In this document: positions 42,928-49,835 of the stretch, one piece after another
Layout: each line of letters starts with the position of its first letter
Numbering within the stretch: the first letter of the stretch is position 1
Assembly (NCBI RefSeq): GCF_019443425.1
Contig: NZ_CP080382.1
Location: 2,108,001-2,172,000 of the forward strand
Source of the DNA: Arthrobacter sp. PAMC25284
GTDB lineage: Bacteria > Actinomycetota > Actinomycetes > Actinomycetales > Micrococcaceae
Direction: 5' to 3'
Length of the DNA: 64,000 bases
The notes under the pieces: model-generated
The model's database searches: none
What the model saw: only the letters and a program-made list of their open reading frames with translations
Told to the model about the DNA's origin: nothing
Position numbers and translations under genes: made by a program

Positions 42928-43027
42928 GGTCCCGCTTGGTCCCGCCGTCCGGTCCCGCCGTCTGGTCCCGCCTGGTCCCGCCGTCTGGTCCCGCCTGGTC
43001 CCGCCGTCTGGTCCCGCTGGGTCCCGC
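42928..43027. repeat. Nine-copy GGTCCCGC tandem array
   Basis: GGTCCCGC starts at 42928, 42938, 42951, 42964, 42974, 42987, 42997, 43010 and 43020. Spacings are mostly alternating 10 and 13 bp, giving a 23-bp composite unit (GGTCCCGCCT plus GGTCCCGCCGTCT). It lies between the DUF6707 and SRPBCC genes, outside any supported gene. Confidence 0.85.
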
Positions 43028-43101
43028 TTTCGGGGTGCTGCCCGGCATTTGATAGCCGGCGGACCCTACCCCGCGGCGGCCGGGCGTTGTAGATTCAGCC
43101 C

Positions 43102-43827
43102 ATGACGAACAATCTGAGCGTTGTGATCAATTCCGACGCGCAGCAAGTCTGGACCATGCTGCGCGAACCCGCCCTGGTGGCCCAATGGCACGGCTGGACT
43201 GCCGATGACCAGGCTGCCGAGATCAACGAGATTTATTTCAGCCCGAACGTCGTCGAAGCCGCCGACCACACGTCCCTCAAGGTCGACGGCGGCGACATCT
43301 TCACCCTCCACCCGGTCCAGACCGGCACCGAGGTCAGCATTACCCGGTCTGCGGTTGACCACGACTCCGAGTGGGCCGCGTGGGACGAGGACATCACCCA
43401 GGGCTGGCTGACCTTCCTCCACCAGTTGCGCTTCGCGCTGGAGCGGCACCCGCACGGAAAACGGAAAACCCTGTTCTGCTCCGTGCCCGGCACCGGCGGG
43501 TCCGCGATTGAGAAGCTCGGACTCGACGGGTTGCCCGCCGCCGGGGAACCCTACTCGCTGACGCTGGCCACCGGCGAGAAAATCTCCGGCAAAGTCTGGT
43601 TCCGCAGCAACCATCAGGCCGGCCTGACCGTACACAGTTACGCCGAGCACGGGGAAGGCCTCGTGATCGTGGCGGACCAGCCCGCCATCCCGGAGCTCCG
43701 GCCCGACGGCGGATCCCTGATCATCGTCTCGACCTACGATCTGGGGGCCCACCAGCTGGAGTCCATCCGGACCCATTGGGACTCCTGGCGGGCTGAGAAC
43801 TACCCCACATCGGAGCCGATGCGCTAA
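43102..43827 (+). CDS. SRPBCC (START-like) domain protein
   Basis: ATG 43102; 241 residues. The N-terminal domain (about 1-115) has the AHSA1/SRPBCC pattern: SVVINSDAQQVWTMLREPAL, then VAQWHGW and ITQGWLTFLHQLRFALE. The C-terminal 110 residues are less conserved and may be a second, ligand-cavity domain. These folds bind hydrophobic ligands; no catalytic residues are evident. It is 34 bp upstream of tgt on the same strand, so the two are likely co-transcribed. Confidence 0.75.
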   Translation: MTNNLSVVINSDAQQVWTMLREPALVAQWHGWTADDQAAEINEIYFSPNVVEAADHTSLKVDGGDIFTLHPVQTGTEVSITRSAVDHDSEWAAWDEDITQGWLTFLHQLRFALERHPHGKRKTLFCSVPGTGGSAIEKLGLDGLPAAGEPYSLTLATGEKISGKVWFRSNHQAGLTVHSYAEHGEGLVIVADQPAIPELRPDGGSLIIVSTYDLGAHQLESIRTHWDSWRAENYPTSEPMR

Positions 43828-43860
43828 AGCCCGCGCGCTGTTAGCTGGCACACTGGTACC

Positions 43861-45159
43861 GTGCCAGCCAATAGTGAAACGCCCGCCCCTGCCCTCCAGC
43901 CTGCCCGGCAGTCCGAGTTCTCCTTCCGCGTCGGCAAGCGCCTGACTGAAACCTGCTCGCCGTCGGCCGGGCAAGTGGCTGAGAACGGCGGGGAGTTCCT
44001 GGGCCGCACCGGAACCATCGCCACGCCACATGGCGAGATCCAGACACCGGCCTTCATCGCAGTCGGCACCAAGGCCACCGTCAAGGCCGTGTTGCCTGAA
44101 TCCGTCGCCGAACTGGGCGCCCAGGCCGTATTGGCGAACGCCTACCACCTCTACCTCCAGCCTGGCGCGGAGATCCTGGATGAAGCCGGCGGGCTCGGCT
44201 CGTTCATGAACTGGGCCGGCCCCACGTTCACGGACTCCGGCGGGTTCCAGGTCATGAGCCTGGGAGCCGGGTTCAAGAAGGTCATCGACATGAAATCCGT
44301 AGACCAATCCGGACCGGACGACGCCGTGGCTCCGGGCAAAGAACGCCTGGCCCACGTGGACGAGGAAGGCGTGTGGTTCAAGAGCCACCTCAATGGCGAC
44401 CGGCACCGGTTCAGCCCCGAAATCTCCATGAATGTCCAGCACCAGATCGGCGCGGACATCATGTTCGCCTTCGACGAGCTGACCACGCTGCAAAACTCCC
44501 GCGGCTACCAGGAAGAATCCCTCGAACGCACCCGGCGCTGGGCCGAACGGTGCATTACGGAGCACTTCCGGCTCACGACCGAACGTGCCGGCAAGCCCTA
44601 CCAGGCCCTCTTCGGAGTCATTCAGGGCGCGCAGTACGAGGACCTGCGCCGCAAAGCCTGCCGGGACCTCGGCGCGATGAACTTCGACGGCTTCGGCATC
44701 GGCGGTGCGCTCGAGAAGGAGAACCTCGGCACGATCGTGCGCTGGTGCACCGAGGAACTGCCGGAAAACAAACCCCGGCACCTGCTCGGCATCTCGGAGC
44801 CGGATGACATTTTCACCGCGATTGAGAACGGCGCGGACACGTTCGACTGTGTCTCCCCCACCCGGGTGGCCCGCAACTCCGCGTTCTACCACCCCACCGG
44901 CCGCTACAACCTCTCCGGCGCCAAGTACAAGCGCGACTTCGGCCCGCTCCAGGATGGCTGCGACTGCTACGCCTGCCTGCACTACTCCCGGGCCTACATC
45001 CACCACCTGTTCAAGGCCAAAGAGATGCTCTCGGCGACGCTCATCTCAATCCACAATGAGCGGTTCGTGGTGAAAATGGTGGACGATGCCCGGCTGGCGA
45101 TCGAGGCCGGCAATTTCTTCGACTTCAAGGCAGAGACGCTGGGGCAGTACTACTCCTAG
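43861..45159 (+). CDS. tgt: tRNA-guanine(34) transglycosylase
   Basis: GTG 43861; 432 residues. A 25-40 residue N-terminal extension precedes the core. Diagnostic features are FTDSGGFQVMSL (catalytic Asp and substrate pocket), MFAFDEL (nucleophile Asp), HLLGISEPDDIFTAIENGAD, DTFDCVSPTRVARN, and the zinc site GCDCYACLHYSRAYIHH. The enzyme replaces guanine 34 of tRNA-Asp, -Asn, -His and -Tyr with preQ1 or queuine in queuosine synthesis. A queuosine-precursor transporter gene lies 2.7 kb further on, now separated by a DUF559 gene and an insertion sequence. No preQ1 synthesis genes are in the window, consistent with salvage. Confidence 0.95.
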   Translation: MPANSETPAPALQPARQSEFSFRVGKRLTETCSPSAGQVAENGGEFLGRTGTIATPHGEIQTPAFIAVGTKATVKAVLPESVAELGAQAVLANAYHLYLQPGAEILDEAGGLGSFMNWAGPTFTDSGGFQVMSLGAGFKKVIDMKSVDQSGPDDAVAPGKERLAHVDEEGVWFKSHLNGDRHRFSPEISMNVQHQIGADIMFAFDELTTLQNSRGYQEESLERTRRWAERCITEHFRLTTERAGKPYQALFGVIQGAQYEDLRRKACRDLGAMNFDGFGIGGALEKENLGTIVRWCTEELPENKPRHLLGISEPDDIFTAIENGADTFDCVSPTRVARNSAFYHPTGRYNLSGAKYKRDFGPLQDGCDCYACLHYSRAYIHHLFKAKEMLSATLISIHNERFVVKMVDDARLAIEAGNFFDFKAETLGQYYS

Positions 45160-45181
45160 GCCCCATCGGCCCCCTCCCCGG

Positions 45182-45249
45182 CCGTTTCGACGGTTCCCTG
45201 CACACTCGACGATTCGCGGCGTCGTCTGGGCGCGGAACCGTCGAAACGG
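45182..45249. repeat. REP-like palindrome, copy B (after tgt)
   Basis: A perfect 16-bp inverted repeat: CCGTTTCGACGGTTCC (45182-45197) and its complement (45234-45249). The 36-base interior holds a smaller hairpin (CGACG with CGTCG). It is 22 bp after tgt and 59 bp before the DUF559 gene, and may also serve as tgt's terminator. The same core recurs at 21283 and, reversed, at 47845-47884. Confidence 0.75.
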
Positions 45250-45308
45250 TGTCCACATGGGGTAAGCCACGGCTGTTGGCGGGCCCGCGGAGGGCGGAGT
45301 CTGGAGAC

Positions 45309-46259
45309 ATGAGCCAGAAACCCTTGCCGGAAATCCCAGGATCAGCGACGCTGTGGCGCACGGACCAGCTCAAGGAAGCCGGGCTGACCTCCCGGGCTAT
45401 CGAGCATCAAATCCAGGCCGGCGAACTCATCCGCCTGCGCAGAGGCTGCTACGCCTGCGGAAGCTGGTGGATCGGGTTGGGGCACTCCGCACGCCGTCGT
45501 CAGCTGATCTTCGCGCACGCCCAGGGAACACTGACGACGTCGACCGGCGGCTCCGTCTACAGCCACGTCTCCGCCGCCCGCCTTCATGGCCTGCACCTGT
45601 GGGCCGTCGACGAGCGGATTCATCTGACGCAGGAAAGCTGCCCGTCCCGGATTTCCCACGGGCGCGACGTCGTGGCCCATACCCGGCCGCTGGCGCCCGG
45701 GGACGTGATGTCCAAGGCGGGGCTCCGATGCACCTCGCTGGAGCGCACGGTGCTGGATTGCTGCCTCATCTTCAACAACCGGCAGTCGTTGATCCTGATG
45801 GACCACGCCTGCCGCCTCGGCGTGGACATATCCATCCTTCGGGACCGGTGCAGCGCCCTGGCGGGCCGCAGCGGCGTCGTGTCTTTGCGCCGGGCGCTGG
45901 AGCTGGCGGATGCCCGTTCCGAGTCAGCCGGTGAAAGCCTGACCCGGGAGTTGCTTTTCCGGCTCAAGATCGAACCGCCGGTGTTGCAGCATGTGGTCCG
46001 CACACCGGTTGGGGAACATCGGCTGGATTTCGCCTGGCCGGCACGAAGGGTTGCCCTCGAGTTTGATGGCAAGACCAAGTACTTCGATTACAGCCCTACC
46101 GGTGAGGTCCTGTTTGCGGAACGCCGGCGCGAAAAAGCCCTCATGGAACAGGGCTGGACGTTCATCCGGACCGAATGGAAAGACCTGTTCAACGAGGCAG
46201 CCTTCAAGCGCCGCGTGCTCCGGGCCCTCGGCGGAGGCGCTCAAGTCGGGGCCAGGTGA
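45309..46259 (+). CDS. AbiEi-like/DUF559 domain protein
   Basis: ATG 45309 follows GGAG; an in-frame longer start lacks support. 316 residues. The N-terminal part (about 15-60, LWRTDQLKEAGLTSRAIEHQ) is a winged-helix like the AbiEi antitoxin N-terminus. The middle (SLERTVLDCCL) is typical of the family. The C-terminal DUF559/Vsr-like domain (about 225-310) has HRLDFAWPARRVALEFDGK, a D-x(n)-E-x-D pattern of the PD-(D/E)XK nuclease fold. No AbiEii toxin gene is adjacent, so it is not a simple toxin-antitoxin pair. It is bracketed by REP-like palindromes, which suggests insertion between tgt and the transporter. Confidence 0.75.
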   Translation: MSQKPLPEIPGSATLWRTDQLKEAGLTSRAIEHQIQAGELIRLRRGCYACGSWWIGLGHSARRRQLIFAHAQGTLTTSTGGSVYSHVSAARLHGLHLWAVDERIHLTQESCPSRISHGRDVVAHTRPLAPGDVMSKAGLRCTSLERTVLDCCLIFNNRQSLILMDHACRLGVDISILRDRCSALAGRSGVVSLRRALELADARSESAGESLTRELLFRLKIEPPVLQHVVRTPVGEHRLDFAWPARRVALEFDGKTKYFDYSPTGEVLFAERRREKALMEQGWTFIRTEWKDLFNEAAFKRRVLRALGGGAQVGAR

Positions 46260-46261
46260 CA

Positions 46262-46285
46262 GCTGCCTTGGCGACGTTTCGATGC
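46262..46285. repeat. REP-like half, left of the insertion sequence
   Basis: CTGCCTTGGCGACGTTTCGA and the following TGCG share CTGCC and TTCGATGCG with the reverse complement of the repeat at 47845-47884. It may be the left half of a REP-like unit split by the insertion sequence. The match is imperfect. Confidence 0.35.
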
Positions 46286-46384
46286 GTAGATCCCGGATCG
46301 ACGCTCCGCCCCTGTGTGTCAGGCTGTTGTGTGACAGGTTCTCTGTCGGCTCGGCCTGATCACGGGGGCGGGGAAAGGTCCGTC

Positions 46385-46831
46385 ATGGATTTTGTTGTCC
46401 CTGTCCGTCGCTCCGGGAGGAGCCACTTCACTCTCGAGCAAAAGCACGCGATTCTGGATGAGTACGAGAAGTGCCTGGAGCGTGGGTCCCGGATCGCGTT
46501 CTGCCGGGCTGTGGGTATCGGCGATAACACCGTCCGGCTCTGGGTCCAGCAACGCGAGGCCGGGGAGCTGAGGTCCAGCATCAAGCAAGGGAACGAGGAC
46601 CAGCGGTTGAACGCAGGCGACAAACAGCAGCTTAAGCGGGTGTTGAAGGAGAACGAGATCCTCAAGGCCAAGCTGGCCCGGGCCGAGGCGGCGGTGGACA
46701 TTCTGGGAAAAGCTTCCGCGCTCTTGGACGCCATGGCCAAGAGCGCGGCGGCGACCGATCCGGTGCTGGAAGAACCGGAGCCGGGCCGGCCGGAGTGGTT
46801 GGTGCCAAAGTCTGGAAAGACATCGCCCTGA
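46385..46831 (+). CDS. IS3-family transposase OrfA
   Basis: ATG 46385; 148 residues. It has a helix-turn-helix (FTLEQKHAILDEYEKCLERG to IGDNTVRLWVQQREAG) for binding the element ends and a leucine-zipper-like helix (LKRVLKENEILKAKLARAE) for dimerisation. The frame ends 37 bp inside orfB. orfB lies in the -1 frame, the arrangement by which IS3 elements make an OrfAB fusion, but no classical A6G slippery site is evident in the overlap. Confidence 0.85.
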   Translation: MDFVVPVRRSGRSHFTLEQKHAILDEYEKCLERGSRIAFCRAVGIGDNTVRLWVQQREAGELRSSIKQGNEDQRLNAGDKQQLKRVLKENEILKAKLARAEAAVDILGKASALLDAMAKSAAATDPVLEEPEPGRPEWLVPKSGKTSP

Positions 46832-47838
46832 CCTTCGCCGGCAATCTGATCACGGCGGGCTGGTCAGCGGTGAAGACCTGCGCCCTGCTGGGCCTCCACC
46901 GCACCACCTGGTACCGGCATCTGAGTCCTCCTGTCCCGGCAGGGGTCACCGTGCCGCGCCGTGACCGGGCTTACCCGAACCGGATCACCACGGCCGAGGC
47001 TGAGGAGTTCATGGAGCTGCTCAACTCCGAGGACTACGGGAATCTCTCGGTCACCCAGGCCTATTATCGGATGCTCGACGCCGGGTACTGCTCCTTCTCG
47101 ATTGCGGCAGCCCACCGGATCGTCGCCGCGCACGGGCAGAACGGGGACCGCCGCGCACTACGCGGCGGCACGGGCCCGGGACGGGTCAAGCCGGTCCTGG
47201 TCGCGACGGCCCCGAACCAGCTCTGGAGCTGGGACATCACCATGCTCCACGGCTCCGGCAAACACACGTACAAGCTCTACACAATCATCGACGTCTACTC
47301 CCGCAAGGTCGTTGGGCACCGGGTCGAACACGGAGAAACAGCGGCCCTGGCGGCCGCTCTCATCAGGGACGCGGTCGCGGGAAACCGGCAGCGCCCCGCG
47401 GTGCTGCATGCCGATAACGGGGGCCCGATGCGCGCCGGCACGACCTTGGACCTCGCCCGGTCTCTGGGCATCGAACTCTCCTACTCCCGCCCGCGGGTTT
47501 CCAACGACAACCCCTACTCGGAATCCCTGTTCAAGACGGTCAAATATGACCTCGACTTCCCCCCACGGTTCCAGGATCTCCAGCACGCCCGGGCCCACAT
47601 GGCCGCGTTCCTGGCGGACTACAACGCCAACCACCGCCACAGCGGCCTGAACTACTACACGCCGGACACCGTCCACCACGGGCTCGTCGAACAGGCCCGC
47701 AGGCAACGGCAGGCAACACTGGACGCCTGCCACGCACGCAACCCCCACAGGTACCGCCGCAAACCGACAGCGCCCGGCGCCCCCGGCCACGCCGGCATCA
47801 ACTACAAAGAAACCAACCAGCTGTCACAAACAGCTTGA
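46795..47838 (+). CDS. IS3-family transposase OrfB (DDE integrase core)
   Basis: GTG 46795; 347 residues. The rve integrase core has LWSWDITMLHG (first Asp), VLHADNGGPM (second Asp) and NDNPYSESLFKTVKY (Glu), the DDE triad. An N-terminal HTH_21-like region (YGNLSVTQAYYRMLDAGYCS) precedes it, and the C-terminus has the YNANHRHSGLNYYTPDTVHH signature of IS3 transposases. It can be expressed as an OrfAB fusion by -1 frameshifting or from its own GTG. All key residues are present, so the element may be active. Confidence 0.92.
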   Translation: MVGAKVWKDIALTFAGNLITAGWSAVKTCALLGLHRTTWYRHLSPPVPAGVTVPRRDRAYPNRITTAEAEEFMELLNSEDYGNLSVTQAYYRMLDAGYCSFSIAAAHRIVAAHGQNGDRRALRGGTGPGRVKPVLVATAPNQLWSWDITMLHGSGKHTYKLYTIIDVYSRKVVGHRVEHGETAALAAALIRDAVAGNRQRPAVLHADNGGPMRAGTTLDLARSLGIELSYSRPRVSNDNPYSESLFKTVKYDLDFPPRFQDLQHARAHMAAFLADYNANHRHSGLNYYTPDTVHHGLVEQARRQRQATLDACHARNPHRYRRKPTAPGAPGHAGINYKETNQLSQTA

Positions 47839-47844
47839 TAGATA

Positions 47845-47884
47845 CCGCCGCCGCATCGAACCGGCAGGGAACCGTCGAAACGGG
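47845..47884. repeat. REP-like sequence, copy C (reverse)
   Basis: CGCCGCCGCATCGAACCGGC followed by AGGGAACCGTCGAAACGG is, in reverse complement, the CCGTTTCGACGGTTCCCTGC core of copies A and B. It lies directly after the IS right end and just before the end of the queuosine transporter gene, in opposite orientation to the left arm of copy B. Confidence 0.65.
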
Positions 47885-47889
47885 GGACT

Positions 47890-48600
47890 TTAGGCCCCGT
47901 AGCTCGGTTCGCGCCTTTTGACCCAGCCGATCGCGTGCGAGGTCACCGGCACAAAGGCGAACTCCACGAGGGTCTTGTAGACGAAACCTACCAGAACGTA
48001 GTTGACGAAGGACGCGGCGTCGTTGATCCCGATGACCGAGGCTGCGATGCTGCAGAAGATCAGGGTGTCCACGAACTCGCCCGCCCCGGACGATCCCATG
48101 AGCCTAGCCCACAGCGACTTTTCGCCGGTGCGCTCCTTCATCTTGACCAGGATCCACGAGTTGATCGTCTGGCCCGCGAAGAAGGCCAGCAGGGACGCCA
48201 GGACGATTTGCGGAACCGGACCCAGGGCGCCTTCGAGCGAGGCCTGCTTGGCGGTCCCAAAGTCATCGTCGAAGCCCGGCAGCGCAATGATGATCCAGTA
48301 ACACAGCGAGGCGAAAACGGAGAGGGCAAAGGAGGTCACGATGGCCTTGCGGGCGACCTTGAATCCGTAGACCTCGCTGATGACGTCGCCGAGGATGTAC
48401 GCGAGCGGGAAGAGGAAGAATCCGCCGTCGGTGATGATCGGACCAACCGCCACACCCTTGGACGCCCCAATGTTGGACAGGATCAGAACCACGGCCATAA
48501 CGGCGAGCATGATGCCGAAATACGGCGACCCGATCGAGGCGAACTTGGCAGGCGTGGCGACCGGAAAGGTCTTGGCGGAGGACATGGCGGTTCCATTCAT
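47890..48600 (-). CDS. Queuosine precursor transporter (YhhQ/QPTR)
   Basis: 236 residues from ATG 48600; an inner ATG at 48585 with a GGAA site is also possible. It is a VUT/YhhQ family membrane protein with six or more helices: GIMLAVMAVVLILSNIGASK near the start, FPLAYILGDVISEVYGFKVA, IVLASLLAFFAGQTINSWIL with the family motif, and AGEFVDTLIFCSIA. The phrases SNIGASK, YILGDVISEVYG and EFVDTLIF are diagnostic. YhhQ imports preQ0/preQ1, so with tgt it supports queuosine salvage. Confidence 0.92.
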   Translation of the reverse strand: MNGTAMSSAKTFPVATPAKFASIGSPYFGIMLAVMAVVLILSNIGASKGVAVGPIITDGGFFLFPLAYILGDVISEVYGFKVARKAIVTSFALSVFASLCYWIIIALPGFDDDFGTAKQASLEGALGPVPQIVLASLLAFFAGQTINSWILVKMKERTGEKSLWARLMGSSGAGEFVDTLIFCSIAASVIGINDAASFVNYVLVGFVYKTLVEFAFVPVTSHAIGWVKRREPSYGA

Positions 48601-48952
48601 AGTGGTTCGCTCGGCCGCCCGGATCCTCGGGACCCGCGGCGGCCGGCTGTATTAGCACTGGATGGCCCCGGAGAATCGAAGTGCCGGAACCGCCTTCCAT
48701 TCTCGCACCCCGTCCATGCAGACGGCACCAGCAAGCCCCGGCCGAGCCTTGGCCGCATGTCAGAAGCAGCGCCATCTCCACGGTCCGCCCCGCGCATCAA
48801 ACTGTCACACGACAGCCTGATACAAAGAGCCTGCACGTCGAGCGCGCACGGAGCCGTCGAATCGGCTGCCCATTCTCCGAAGCACGCGGGATCCCTTTTT
48901 ACTGTTCACACGCACCACGCGGACCGGTTGGCGCGGATGAAAGGATGGAACT
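48601..48952. other. Divergent promoter region, no gene
   Basis: About 350 bases between the transporter and the pyridoxal kinase. A small perfect palindrome CTGTC-ACAC-GACAG (48802-48815) is followed by TGATACAAAG, and GATGAAAGGATGGAACT supplies the ribosome site for the kinase. Nothing else is recognised. Confidence 0.4.
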
Positions 48953-49813
48953 ATGACATCCACCGCTGACACCGCTGCCGCCCGCCCCGGGACCACACCC
49001 GCCGTCGCGCTGACCATCGCAGGTTCCGAAGCGACCGGCGGCGCCGGCGCGCAGGCCGACCTGAAGACCTTCCAGGAACTGGGCGTCTTTGGCATCGCGA
49101 ACCTGACCTGCATCGTTTCCTTCGATCCCAAGAACAGCTGGAACCACCGCTTCGTCCCGATGGACCAACACGTCATCGCAGACCAGTTGGAGGCGACGAC
49201 GGCGGCCTACGGTGCCGCGTCCGGCGCACCGGCGGTGCTGGACACCGTGAAGATCGGCATGCTGGGCAGCCCGGCCACGATTTCGACGGTGGCGGCGGCG
49301 CTGGAAGCCGGCAGTTACAGGAACGTGGTTCTGGACCCGGTGCTGATCTGCAAGGGCCAGGAGCCGGGCCATGCGCTGGACACGGACCAGGCGCTCAAGA
49401 CCCGGATCCTGCCGCTGGCCACGTTCGTCACGCCGAACCACTTCGAGGCGGAGTCGCTCTCCGGCCTGGAGATCACCGACGTCGAGTCCCTCACGGCGGC
49501 CGCCGTCCGGATACACGAGCTCAGCGGCGCCGCGGTGCTCGCCAAGGGCGGCGTGCGCCTGGCCGGCCCGGACGCCGTCGACGTTTACTACGACGGCGAG
49601 ACGATCGAGATCCTGTCCGCCCCTAAAGTCGGCGAAGTGGCAGTCTCCGGGGCTGGCTGCTCGCTGGCCGCCGCGGTGACGGCCGAGCTCGCCAAGGGGG
49701 CCACTCCGCTGGAGGCGGCCCGGACGGCCAAAGCATTTGTGACGGCCGGGATCCGTAACCGGGTGGCCTCGGGGGCGCCGTTCGACGCGCTCTGGCAGGG
49801 CGGCCCGCGCTAG
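48953..49813 (+). CDS. pdxK: Dual-cysteine pyridoxal kinase (ThiD-like PdxK)
   Basis: ATG 48953; 286 residues. The ribokinase-fold ThiD-like sequence starts VALTIAGSEATGGAGAQADL, and GELAV-type end VSGAGCSLAAAVTAELAKGA replaces the usual GAGD by GAGC. Two Cys, C133 in VLDPVLICKGQEP and C236 in GAGC, match the dual-cysteine pyridoxal kinases that bind pyridoxal through a hemithioacetal. It phosphorylates pyridoxal or related B6 vitamers to PLP. An HMP (ThiD) kinase would normally have GSDPSGGAG and D, which argues against that role here. The gene is divergent from the queuosine transporter. Confidence 0.85.
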   Translation: MTSTADTAAARPGTTPAVALTIAGSEATGGAGAQADLKTFQELGVFGIANLTCIVSFDPKNSWNHRFVPMDQHVIADQLEATTAAYGAASGAPAVLDTVKIGMLGSPATISTVAAALEAGSYRNVVLDPVLICKGQEPGHALDTDQALKTRILPLATFVTPNHFEAESLSGLEITDVESLTAAAVRIHELSGAAVLAKGGVRLAGPDAVDVYYDGETIEILSAPKVGEVAVSGAGCSLAAAVTAELAKGATPLEAARTAKAFVTAGIRNRVASGAPFDALWQGGPR

Positions 49814-49835
49814 CGCTACTCAGCTGGCAACGGGG

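Larger units (their letters stand above)
46317..47840 (+). mobile_element. IS3-family insertion sequence
   Basis: Two overlapping transposase genes lie between imperfect inverted ends: left TGTCAGGCTGTTGTGTGACA (46317-46336) and right, read inward, TATCAAGCTGTTTGTGACAG (47840-47821), alike except for a few substitutions and a one-base gap. The size of about 1.5 kb and orfA/orfB layout fit IS3. No clear target duplication is seen at these ends, so the borders may be off by a few bases. It separates the DUF559 gene from the queuosine transporter gene. Confidence 0.8.

Noticed and set aside
43066-45006. Long minus-strand open frame opposite the SRPBCC gene and tgt
   Set aside because: Mirror of third-codon-position GC bias; tgt on the plus strand carries all active-site motifs.
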